DNA of 45,530 nucleotides, taken from NCBI GenBank assembly GCA_002457365.1, contig NTKP01000005.1:1-45530 (forward strand), in the 5' to 3' direction. Source of the DNA: Rhodothermaeota bacterium MED-G12. GTDB lineage: Bacteria > Bacteroidota > Rhodothermia > Balneolales > Balneolaceae. Of this stretch, positions 26,957 to 35,097 are shown piece by piece (within the stretch, counting starts at the first letter, position 1; every line of letters begins with the position of its first letter). The translations under genes and the position numbers were made by a program. The notes below the pieces were generated by a model, which saw nothing but the letters and a program-made list of their open reading frames with translations, made no database searches and was not told the DNA's origin.

Positions 26957-28328
26957 GTATTACAGTAGGAAGAAATTTGTTAATAAATTTGGTAAAGCAG
27001 CTTTAGCTTCTATATTTTTAAGTAATTGCATAAATAAAATACATAATACAAACATAGTATTTATACTGTCCGATGACCTTTCAAAATATGATGTTAGTTG
27101 TTATGGTAATTCAGCAGTTAAAACCCCAAATATTGACAGAATTGCAAAAGAGGGTTTAAAATTTCATAGGGCATACACTCCAACAGCCATGTGCGCGCCA
27201 GCTAGAGCATCATTATATACTGGTTTATATCCTCACAGAAATGGGGTCCATATGAATCATGGTAGTACAAAATCGTCTGTCTTGTCTTTACCCATTTATT
27301 TAAATGAACTAGGCTATAGAGTGGGTTTATCAGGGAAAAAACATATCTATCCGTTAGATGTGTATCCTTTTGAGTATATGAGTGATGATAAAGATTCTAT
27401 TGATGACTTTATCGGAAAAAATGATACTCCATTTTGTTTAATTTTTGCGTCAAATGAGCCTCACGGACCTCATAATAAAGGAAATTATAGTCCCAAAGAT
27501 GTTTCTGTTCCACCTTATCAAATAGACACTCAAGAGACTAGGGAATTATTAGCAAACTATTATGCTGATATTGATATTCACGATAAGGAAGTTGGGGTAA
27601 TTCTTGATTTACTTGACAAACATAATCTAACATCTAATACAATTGTATTCTTTGCAAGTGATAATGGATTTGAATTATTTGCTAAATGGACATGCTATGA
27701 GGCGGGCTTAAATGTTCCTTTTTTGGTTCGTTGGCCAAATAAAATTAATCCAGGTACCAAAACTAATGCAATGATTAGTTTTGCTGATTTTGTACCTACT
27801 CTTATTGATATTGCTGGAGGTCAAGTCCCAGGCTATTTAGATGGGAAGAGTTTTAAAAGTGTACTACTAAATGAAAAGTTGACTCATCATAAGTACATAT
27901 ATGGTACACATACAAATAGAGGTATTTGGTCTGGAGAGACTTATCCAATTCGTTCAATCAGGAATAAAAGGTATAAATACATTCAAAATTTATATTCTGA
28001 AGGTAAGTTTACCTGTATACCTACTAATGGTTGGGATTACAATGAAGAAAATGCTAGTGAAGTTTTCAAGTCATGGAAGAAGAAAGCACTAACGGATGAT
28101 TTTGCTGCAAAAAGAGTTATACATTTGCAAAAAAGACCACCTGAAGAATTATATGATCTAGAAAAAGATCCATATGAACTTAATAATATTATTAACAAAA
28201 AAGGAGTGAGTGATATTGTAGTTGAACTAAAATCAGAACTCCAATCATGGATGGAACAGCAAGGTGATTTTGGCTTAGAATCAGAACTACAAGTGGAAAA
28301 AAAGCTTCCTAAAAAAGCAGATTATTAA
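26949..28328 (+). CDS. Sulfatase 3, S1 family, Cys-type
   Basis: A 459-residue sulfatase resembling the heparan N-sulfatase-like part of family S1. The formylglycine motif is CAPAR at Cys82-Arg86 followed by ASLYTGLYPHRNG. The metal Asp pair is in IVFILSDDLSKYDVSCYG, with ASNEPHGPHNKG and FASDNGFELFAKWTCYEAGL further on. The N-terminus has SRKKFVNKFG followed by a hydrophobic stretch ending FLSNC (Cys27). This resembles a degenerate twin-arginine signal with a lipobox, so a Tat- or Sec-exported lipoprotein is likely. Translation is coupled to the LacI gene by an 8-base overlap. It is the last gene of the AT-rich locus. Confidence 0.9.
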   Translation: MTEYYSRKKFVNKFGKAALASIFLSNCINKIHNTNIVFILSDDLSKYDVSCYGNSAVKTPNIDRIAKEGLKFHRAYTPTAMCAPARASLYTGLYPHRNGVHMNHGSTKSSVLSLPIYLNELGYRVGLSGKKHIYPLDVYPFEYMSDDKDSIDDFIGKNDTPFCLIFASNEPHGPHNKGNYSPKDVSVPPYQIDTQETRELLANYYADIDIHDKEVGVILDLLDKHNLTSNTIVFFASDNGFELFAKWTCYEAGLNVPFLVRWPNKINPGTKTNAMISFADFVPTLIDIAGGQVPGYLDGKSFKSVLLNEKLTHHKYIYGTHTNRGIWSGETYPIRSIRNKRYKYIQNLYSEGKFTCIPTNGWDYNEENASEVFKSWKKKALTDDFAAKRVIHLQKRPPEELYDLEKDPYELNNIINKKGVSDIVVELKSELQSWMEQQGDFGLESELQVEKKLPKKADY

Positions 28329-28340
28329 ATTTTTTTCAAT

Positions 28341-29249
28341 TTACATATACCCATAACTTTCTTTGGTGCTATCGCCTAAATCAATTTTATCGTAGAGTAG
28401 TTGTACGCCCAGTATAGCAACCCCAAAAAGAACGGCTCCGACCATTAATACCACATTTTCAAGGCCTACATAGTTAAAGGATACACGCAGTAGTACAGTG
28501 GTAATGACAAATCCAGTATTTCGGATAATGAGACTATAACGATCGGTGAATTTAAGTGAAGCTACTAAAATGAGTACATCGACAATGATTAATATGTCGA
28601 AGAAATCGTGATAAAATACCGTGTTAAAGTCCATTAGTTTTTGCTGCCCGTCTATAAGTATATGGTAGATATCTAAAGACCACTTAAAAAAGCTAACACT
28701 AGCTAATCCAATAAATACAGGTACCAACAATAAACAGAGTAACTTTTTATAGCTTTTAAACTGGCTAAGAGATTCTGAAGCCTGATGTACTTTTCGTTTA
28801 ATGAGGAAATATCGATAGAAAAATATGAGGGTAAATAACACTAGAATACCAAGTATATCATACAACAGGGGGAGGTTTGCAGCTTGAAATAGTACTTCAC
28901 TCTGCACATTAATTTTTGAAATATCTTTAAAAACCCGACGTATAAGTATTAAAGAAATAATTTCAAATTGTTTCCCGATTGAAATAGCAAAGGACCGAGG
29001 TAAATAATAAATAAGAAGATATACTTCGTAGATGAGGATGAATGAAAATGGAGTATAAACCGCCGAAATGGGGTTGGCTAAATAATCTTCAAAGCCGACA
29101 AGTTCTACTATACCTAGAGTATTTACTAATAAAATGAGACTCAGGTGAACAACAAAACCAGCAGAAGCGATAATAATGACCCAGGATTCGAGGTGTTGTT
29201 TGAGTCGGTCATTAAAAAAAAGGTTAAATAGGGAATCTACTTTTGTCAT
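28341..29249 (-). CDS. Unknown multi-pass membrane protein
   Basis: A 302-residue protein that I do not recognise. It shows about seven hydrophobic helices, for example around residues 22-45, 60-82, 130-150, 170-190, 212-235, 243-262 and 267-285. Charged loops between them include ISIGKQFEIISLILIRRVFK and FLIKRKVHQASES. The arrangement loosely recalls small ion-channel-like or sensory membrane proteins, but no diagnostic motif is visible. It converges on sulfatase 3 with a 12-base gap and is followed upstream by cutC on the same strand. It lies at the boundary where base composition changes. Confidence 0.7.
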   Translation of the reverse strand: MTKVDSLFNLFFNDRLKQHLESWVIIIASAGFVVHLSLILLVNTLGIVELVGFEDYLANPISAVYTPFSFILIYEVYLLIYYLPRSFAISIGKQFEIISLILIRRVFKDISKINVQSEVLFQAANLPLLYDILGILVLFTLIFFYRYFLIKRKVHQASESLSQFKSYKKLLCLLLVPVFIGLASVSFFKWSLDIYHILIDGQQKLMDFNTVFYHDFFDILIIVDVLILVASLKFTDRYSLIIRNTGFVITTVLLRVSFNYVGLENVVLMVGAVLFGVAILGVQLLYDKIDLGDSTKESYGYM

Positions 29250-29318
29250 ATAAGCTATTGTAGTTTAATACTTGATAATATGACTAAATTTTTGTCAATT
29301 TCAATATCAAAGATGTTA

Positions 29319-29999
29319 TCATTTTGAACTTAGAGTGATGACGTTTTTTAGTATGTTTGAATCAATTATTGGTTCTAAGTGAGCAGGATGTGTAGCAGAT
29401 TTTGCTGATAAGTGAATACTATTAAAGCCTGCATCTAAGAAAAAAGGCGCATTAGTATCGTTTATACCACCTCCGGGCATTACTTCTAGTGAAGTACCTG
29501 CTACTTTTTGTAGATCTCGAAGCAGATCAATTCCTAAAGCAGCAGTGGGTTGTTGCCCCGAGCTCAATATTCGGTTAAAGCCCGCTTCTACTAGATCTTC
29601 CAATACATTGAATGGCTTTGATACCTGATCGAATGCTCTATGAAAGGTGAGTTCTAGACCCTGAGTTACGGTTCGCCAATGGCGTAGAAGGGCTGGGTCA
29701 ACCCCTTTTTTCCTATTCATATGGCCTACCACAATTCCTGCTATAGGAAATTTAAGGGCTTGATGTATCGCCTCATCTATTCGTTTTAGATCAGAAGTAG
29801 AATAAAAAAAATCTCCTACTCTAGGCCGAATGAGTACGTGAATGGGGATGGCATGTGATTCACAAACTTCTTGTAATAGCTCCAACCTAGGGGTTAAACC
29901 ATCTTGTAATAGATTTTGACAAAGCTCCACACGTGAAGCACCTAATTGTTCGGCGATTTGAACCGAGTATACACTATTGCAGCAAACTTCTATGTTCAT
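29319..29999 (-). CDS. cutC: CutC-family protein
   Basis: A 226-residue TIM-barrel protein of the CutC family. Signature stretches are NIEVCCNSVYSVQIAEQLGA, RVELCQNLLQDGLTP, IPIHVLIRPRVGDFFYS, LTFHRAFDQ, RILSSGQQPTA and MPGGGIN. The family was named for copper homeostasis, but its biochemical role remains uncertain. It starts 12 bases after the stop of the asparagine-synthase-like gene, so the two are probably co-transcribed; the functional link is unclear. Confidence 0.92.
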   Translation of the reverse strand: MNIEVCCNSVYSVQIAEQLGASRVELCQNLLQDGLTPRLELLQEVCESHAIPIHVLIRPRVGDFFYSTSDLKRIDEAIHQALKFPIAGIVVGHMNRKKGVDPALLRHWRTVTQGLELTFHRAFDQVSKPFNVLEDLVEAGFNRILSSGQQPTAALGIDLLRDLQKVAGTSLEVMPGGGINDTNAPFFLDAGFNSIHLSAKSATHPAHLEPIIDSNILKNVITLSSK

Positions 30000-30011
30000 A
30001 GAGGATGAATG

Positions 30012-31640
30012 TTAGGTTAAATAGCGTTTGGCAGCTGCAATGACGGAAAGGGCTTGTACTTTTTCTTTGCCATTTCCATGTGTATACAGCTCATGAATAT
30101 GTTCTCTCATTTCTGTTTCATCGATTAGGTCTAGATACCGATTGAAATAGCCATCCAAAAAAGAGAGTAATTGGGCTTCAGTGGCAAACCAATAATCCAG
30201 TGGAGTCATAAATCTAGGGTTCCGGGTGGGTTGACCGAATTGTATTCTTTCCAATAATTTCCAAAGCCAAGTTCGCAGAGGGAGTGATTTTGAGCCTATC
30301 TGAATAGATTTGGCGGTTATTTTTGTTCGGGTTCGTTCCCAGATATAGTTCGACGCCTCTGGGTAATATTGGGTAATCCAATGGATGTATAATTTGTGTT
30401 GAGCGCGTAGTTCGACCGGGAGTTGTAGGCAGAAATTGAACAAATCAACATCATAAAATGGCGAGTAACTTTCGGTTACCGCATACACAGACATAAGGCC
30501 CATATTCATTCCATAAAGTCCTCTCAGCATAATTTTATGGTGCTCTAAGTTTCCGTAATTGGGTTTGAATCCATGATCCACTAATTGGTTGGAAAAACGC
30601 AATGAACTTGCCCCACTTAATGCAGAGAAATGAGTTGGATTGTTTGGGGTCTGTAGATAACTCCCAATAACCACGTCTCCTAGCATACCTGTATGGAGCA
30701 TTCCCAGAGTAGTACTTGAATTTTTAGCGACGATTTCCTGCAAAATCCGTCGAGTATGAGCCTGACCATAATACACGACATTCCCGCCTGTGTGTTGAGT
30801 GACTTCATCTACATCTCGAAGCATATCTCCTCCATCTAATGGCATGAAATGCCATGTATGTTCTAAGTCATGCGCAATGTTCTGTGCAATGGTATGATCT
30901 AAGGAGTTTTGTTGGGCAAAACAGAGATTGAGTTGATTTGTATAACCCATTTCATGTGCTACCCAACTTGTCATTCGGGAATCAAGCCCGCCGCTTAATG
31001 AAACCAGGGAAGTTTTTGCCTTTTCGGCGTCCCGATCGAATGCCCTTTTTATGGCCGCCCGAAATAATAGATCCACCTGAGCAGCAGCATCATCCAGAGA
31101 GAGAGTTGAACTGATAGCGGGTAAGGAATAGCATTTGTGGAGCTCTAGGGTTGCTCTAGACGCTATTTTTTGTTCATTTGTTTGGCTAGCAATGGTGGCC
31201 GTGTAGCCAATGGGTAATCGCTTAATAGGATTAAATAAGGTGTCCGATTCGAGCACAAATCCGTAGCTCAATAGCTGATAAAAACCTAACGCGGACCAAC
31301 TTAAGGGTTGAATGGCTTTAATTTTTTGGGCGAGTAGATCGTAGTTATTTGAAATATGCCAACCATTAGAAAGCTGGGCGTAATATAATGGTTTCGTGCC
31401 TAATGGGTCGCTAAATAGAGTCCATTGGCTTGCTTTGGGTGACCAGTAGACTCCTGCGTAGCTACCTCTCAAGTGCAGGGGGGCGTGTGCCTCAAAGTTA
31501 TCGAAGGCCTTTGTTACGATAGATAGTTCATCGGTAGTATCCTGATGCTGAGTGAATACAAATCCCGAAAAATATAGACGATCTAAGTTATTGTCGTGAG
31601 TGGTGGCTTCGCTGAGGTGTACATAAAATGGTGTGGCCAC
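30012..31640 (-). CDS. Asparagine-synthase-like protein lacking the glutaminase Cys
   Basis: A 542-residue protein with an N-terminal Ntn-hydrolase-like domain (about residues 18-170; GSYAGVYWSPKASQWTLFSD and GTKPLYYAQ) and a C-terminal synthetase domain. The ATP pyrophosphatase loop is SLSGGLDSRMTSW (about residue 213). In AsnB the residue after Met1 is the glutaminase Cys; here the start is MATPFYV, so glutamine hydrolysis should not occur. Such relatives are common in surface polysaccharide clusters, where they are thought to modify sugars or peptides. The neighbour 10 bases upstream is a polysaccharide flippase, which supports that role. The substrate is unknown. Confidence 0.83.
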   Translation of the reverse strand: MATPFYVHLSEATTHDNNLDRLYFSGFVFTQHQDTTDELSIVTKAFDNFEAHAPLHLRGSYAGVYWSPKASQWTLFSDPLGTKPLYYAQLSNGWHISNNYDLLAQKIKAIQPLSWSALGFYQLLSYGFVLESDTLFNPIKRLPIGYTATIASQTNEQKIASRATLELHKCYSLPAISSTLSLDDAAAQVDLLFRAAIKRAFDRDAEKAKTSLVSLSGGLDSRMTSWVAHEMGYTNQLNLCFAQQNSLDHTIAQNIAHDLEHTWHFMPLDGGDMLRDVDEVTQHTGGNVVYYGQAHTRRILQEIVAKNSSTTLGMLHTGMLGDVVIGSYLQTPNNPTHFSALSGASSLRFSNQLVDHGFKPNYGNLEHHKIMLRGLYGMNMGLMSVYAVTESYSPFYDVDLFNFCLQLPVELRAQHKLYIHWITQYYPEASNYIWERTRTKITAKSIQIGSKSLPLRTWLWKLLERIQFGQPTRNPRFMTPLDYWFATEAQLLSFLDGYFNRYLDLIDETEMREHIHELYTHGNGKEKVQALSVIAAAKRYLT

Positions 31641-31650
31641 GGAACTTGGT

Positions 31651-33114
31651 TTAATTTCTATTAAGGGTTTTTTGTAAAAGCGAGTAGAGGTGCGAGAAGG
31701 TTTTGGAGTCGTAGAGGTATATAAGTCCTATTTGTAGGGTTAAGGCTAGGATAAGACTTAGGGTTATAGCGATGAAATTAGGTGCCTCGAATATGGGTTT
31801 AAGTCCGAAATGTACCCCAAAAGCAAGGGTTAAAAAACTTAGCAGGGGGCGATAAAATTCTTTGAGGTAGTGAACGAAGGATACGCCAATCATAACTCTT
31901 ATTTGGACAAGCCATAGAGGATATAATAAGCCAAAAGCTAAAAGTAACAAACTATAAGCCACTCCTTGTATACCGCCTAGAGAGATGCCAATAAGTAGCG
32001 CGGCAGGCGTGATCGATGCACGAAATAAGGTCCAATAAAAACCTATGTCGGTACGTCCTGTGGCTATTTGTAAACTACCCACTGGATTGGTGATCGAAAG
32101 AATACCAAAGTAGATGGATAAGGTGAAAAGTAGCAGAGATCCTGATGTATAGCTTGGCCCGTATATCACATATAGTATTTCATATGATCCAATAGCAAAG
32201 ACTAAATAGAGAGGAAAGTTTAAGTACGCTAGGTAACGTGTTATAAGCAGATAGGTCGTTTTTTGTTTTTCTGGCTCTTGTTGCAGAGAGGCAAGCCAAG
32301 GGCTTAGTACATTGGTAATGATAGGATTGACCACATTGAATAAACGCAGAACTAATTGTTTGGTAAGGCTGTAAAGGCCTAATACCTCCATACCAAGGAT
32401 CTTACCTATGATAAGTACATCCGTTTCTTTGGAGACAAAATCGAGCAAACGACTACCCATTTGGTATTTGCCTATGTCTACAAAGGGTTTTACTTCTGAC
32501 CAACTAAAATGTAGATGAATGGGGTTCTGCTTTAGCCGTAAAAAAAGATAGCACAGGTTAGCAATGAGAGAGGCCAATAGGGCTGAGTATACCAAACTAA
32601 ACAGGCCATAGCCTTCAAGTGCAAGGTAGATGGCCAGTAACAATGAGGTTATGTAGGCGCTTATCTCGACAAGAGCAATAGGTTTAAATAAAAACTGTTT
32701 TTGAAGGTAGGTTTTATGCTGACGGCCGATGGCCAAAAAGATAATATTTGCACCTAAGATTGGAAGAATACGTTCGAGTGCAGGTTCTTCATAGAACATA
32801 GCGATCCATGGGCTTGCAGTCCATAGGGCTCCAAATAAAATAAGAGATAGGGTAATATTTAACCAGTATACGCTACTCAGCGCTTTGTCTGTGGCATGTT
32901 GAATGTGCAGGATTGCGGCATTTAAACCGGCGTCTACAAAAAGAAATGAGAATTCAATACTCACCAAGGCAAGAGCTACCAATCCAAAATCGTCTTTGCT
33001 TAGAAAACGAGTTAACAGAGCAATCTGAGCAAGTTGGAAAATTACCTTTCCTACTTTCTCAATGAATGACCACTGGAAGCTATGTAAGGTTTGGTGATGG
33101 CTAGTTGTGTCCAA
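31651..33114 (-). CDS. Polysaccharide flippase (Wzx/MOP family)
   Basis: A 487-residue membrane protein with about 12-14 hydrophobic helices. The N-terminal pattern FQWSFIEKVGKVIFQLAQIA, LLTRFLSKDDFGLVALALV and FSFLFVDAGLNAAILH is that of the oligosaccharide flippases (WzxC-like, MOP superfamily). It would flip a lipid-linked saccharide across the inner membrane for surface polysaccharide. It is the first gene of a unit with the asparagine-synthase-like gene and cutC, and is divergent from the propeller-like gene at 33358. Confidence 0.88.
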   Translation of the reverse strand: MDTTSHHQTLHSFQWSFIEKVGKVIFQLAQIALLTRFLSKDDFGLVALALVSIEFSFLFVDAGLNAAILHIQHATDKALSSVYWLNITLSLILFGALWTASPWIAMFYEEPALERILPILGANIIFLAIGRQHKTYLQKQFLFKPIALVEISAYITSLLLAIYLALEGYGLFSLVYSALLASLIANLCYLFLRLKQNPIHLHFSWSEVKPFVDIGKYQMGSRLLDFVSKETDVLIIGKILGMEVLGLYSLTKQLVLRLFNVVNPIITNVLSPWLASLQQEPEKQKTTYLLITRYLAYLNFPLYLVFAIGSYEILYVIYGPSYTSGSLLLFTLSIYFGILSITNPVGSLQIATGRTDIGFYWTLFRASITPAALLIGISLGGIQGVAYSLLLLAFGLLYPLWLVQIRVMIGVSFVHYLKEFYRPLLSFLTLAFGVHFGLKPIFEAPNFIAITLSLILALTLQIGLIYLYDSKTFSHLYSLLQKTLNRN

Positions 33115-33255
33115 TAGGGCTGTTTAATGCGTTCGCACTAAAGTAAAGAATTAGGGGTAATAAATTACTCTATTTACGGTTTTGGAAATTAGTTGGCAGT
33201 TATTTCAGTGTTAAAAATAGTTGCTATTTAGTTTCTAAAAGTAAATTTTTTGACT

Positions 33256-33315
33256 AAAATAGTTTGAGTTTAAGTAGAAACTTGGAAATAGTTTGAGTTT
33301 AAACTTTGAGTTTAA
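33256..33315. repeat. Three direct repeats of TTTGAGTTTAA
   Basis: AAATAGTTTGAGTTTAA occurs at 33257-33273 and 33286-33302, and a shorter copy TTTGAGTTTAA at 33305-33315. They lie in the 243-base gap between the flippase start and the ATG at 33358, close upstream of the latter. The copies start 29 and about 15 bases apart. They may be a binding array for a regulator or a replication-slippage product. Nothing else was recognised in this gap. Confidence 0.6.
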
Positions 33316-33357
33316 ATAAAGTAGTACAATTCCGAGTTGGTGCGAGAAAATAAGTAT

Positions 33358-34449
33358 ATGAGCCAAATAAATATGTACGAGTTGCGTCCAAATAGGAAAG
33401 CATTACCTAAACAAGTGGCATTGCTTTGTTTTATTCTGTTGTCCATCATCATTCTTAGTGGTTCTTTGCAAGCTAGTTTTACAGCAACTAATCTTGAGGA
33501 CCGCCTAACTTCGCTACAGATCGGAGAACAGATCGAAGTGGTTAAAGAAAGCATAGGTGGTCGTAATAGCTACATAATTAAAAGGAATGATCTTACACTT
33601 AATGACTTGCAGAATACCATTTTAAGTTATGATGCCGAAAGTAATGAGCTCTATACCTATTTCATGACGAATGGTTTTTTAGAGCGATTTATTTTTCGTG
33701 GAGATTCATTATCCCTAGTTCGCATTGATACCTTGTACAACCAAGGTGAGGAATTCAGCGCTCAAATGATGGTACTTCCAGAAGAGCAAACCATTATCAT
33801 GTGGGAAGCAGCAATCGGTCATGTGTTTGAGTATTCCATGGTTACAGGTGAGTTGGTACGAATAGATCGTTCACGGGTTCGAGATTTTATGTTTGGCGCA
33901 GGGACTGTGTACACCGATAGCTTAGGTATTTTTGCCTTTGGTGGATATGGGCTTTGGGAGCATAAAGACTTCCTTTTACAGTATTCCTTTGATCTCCGAG
34001 AGTGGCTTAAGGTTGAATCGAAGGGAACTAACCCTCCGGAAAGTGGCGCTAATTATTTGTGGCGATATCCGGATAAGCCAGAGTTATTGTACAGTAATAA
34101 TGGCGGGGTCAACTCTAGATTTCGAGATAAAGGTCTAAGGCAAATTGACCTGTACACCTTCAACTTACTGTCAAAAACATGGATGAAGCGGGCAAGGCAT
34201 ATTTTTTCTGATGACATTAATTTATATGGCATCAGTTTTAGGCACCATAAAGGATATTCAATCGATCCAGAATTACATTTGGCGCATTTTCAAGATCGTT
34301 TATTTATAGATCTGGAGACCTTTGAGATACTAGAATTAAGCAAGGCTCACTTTCCCAACATAAACAGTGTCACTGCTTTTTATAACGAGCAGCTTAAACA
34401 ATGGTTGTTGGTTGGTCGGAAAAGTACCATGGATGCTCGAAATTTATGA
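33358..34449 (+). CDS. Beta-propeller-like protein, upstream part of an interrupted gene
   Basis: From ATG 33358 (MSQINMYEL) the frame encodes 363 residues; a TTG at 33337 is the longest possible start. A hydrophobic signal or anchor (VALLCFILLSIIILSGS) is followed by strand-rich sequence with propeller-like repeats, such as IFAFGGYGLWEHKDFLLQYS and RQIDLYTFNLLSKTWMK, similar to kelch-type domains. It ends at a TGA (34447-34449). The same frame then continues without another stop into the coding sequence at 34477, which starts with a membrane helix. Together they would make a protein of about 520 residues: exported propeller, membrane helix and cytosolic C-terminal domain. I think the two were one gene. 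Confidence 0.65.
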   Translation: MSQINMYELRPNRKALPKQVALLCFILLSIIILSGSLQASFTATNLEDRLTSLQIGEQIEVVKESIGGRNSYIIKRNDLTLNDLQNTILSYDAESNELYTYFMTNGFLERFIFRGDSLSLVRIDTLYNQGEEFSAQMMVLPEEQTIIMWEAAIGHVFEYSMVTGELVRIDRSRVRDFMFGAGTVYTDSLGIFAFGGYGLWEHKDFLLQYSFDLREWLKVESKGTNPPESGANYLWRYPDKPELLYSNNGGVNSRFRDKGLRQIDLYTFNLLSKTWMKRARHIFSDDINLYGISFRHHKGYSIDPELHLAHFQDRLFIDLETFEILELSKAHFPNINSVTAFYNEQLKQWLLVGRKSTMDARNL

Positions 34450-34476
34450 ATCATTCCAGCTCAACTAACTAAAGAC

Positions 34477-34923
34477 ATGCTGCTCCCTGTTACATCCATG
34501 TCTATGGTTGAATATGTTTTTAGATATGAGTTACTGTTTGTCTTGGGTAGTGTTATAGGTGTGATTGTATTAGTTGTTGGGTTCAAAAAAGTAAATGCAT
34601 TTAAGAAAAAAAGTAGTTCAAGCGATCAGATTTACCTAGAATTATCAGAGGGTCAACTCGTGATTCAAAAGAATGGAGATTTTGTGTTAATGAATGATGA
34701 ATACATAGAGAAGATTTGGAGTATTATTTATCGTCAAAAACAAAAAAATGAGGCTGAATTGATGATGGTAGATTTTGATGAAGAGCTTTTTACCGTTAGT
34801 AATTCAACTTCTTATCGATCAAAGATGAAAGCGAAGCTATTTGAAGAGGTTAACTTGGGGCTTCAAGGCTTTGTCATTCGTGCTAAAAGGAGTAGCTTGG
34901 ATAAGAGATATAAGGTCATATAG
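34477..34923 (+). CDS. Membrane-anchored C-terminal part of the interrupted gene
   Basis: A 148-residue reading frame in the same frame as the propeller-like part and separated from its TGA by nine sense codons. It has one strong membrane helix (YELLFVLGSVIGVIVLVVGF), a Lys-rich turn (KKVNAFKKKSSSS), and then a soluble domain ending VIRAKRSSLDKRYKVI. I associate that ending, from memory, with the C-terminus of a Bacteroidetes family that combines an extracellular propeller with a small cytosolic domain. The ATG at 34477 may be used independently if the TGA is real. Function unknown; signalling across the inner membrane would fit the layout. Confidence 0.55.
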   Translation: MLLPVTSMSMVEYVFRYELLFVLGSVIGVIVLVVGFKKVNAFKKKSSSSDQIYLELSEGQLVIQKNGDFVLMNDEYIEKIWSIIYRQKQKNEAELMMVDFDEELFTVSNSTSYRSKMKAKLFEEVNLGLQGFVIRAKRSSLDKRYKVI

Positions 34924-35097
34924 ATTAATCTGTCCATTATTGAGACGGCATAAATCGGTTTTGAATACCGTTATTTAAAGTCGTATTTTTCTAGACTGTA
35001 AAGTTTTTATCAATCTAGAGGTTTAGGTGTTGATTCAAATAAGCCATTACGGATAACCATCAACCCGAAACAGCGAAACAAATTAAGCGGAGCACAC

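Noticed and set aside
34924-35097. Possible hairpin or small RNA before tig (two TCTAGA copies around 34990-35022)
   Set aside because: The paired segments are short and A/T-rich with no T-run after them; the purine-rich site before the GTG is the only element I can support.
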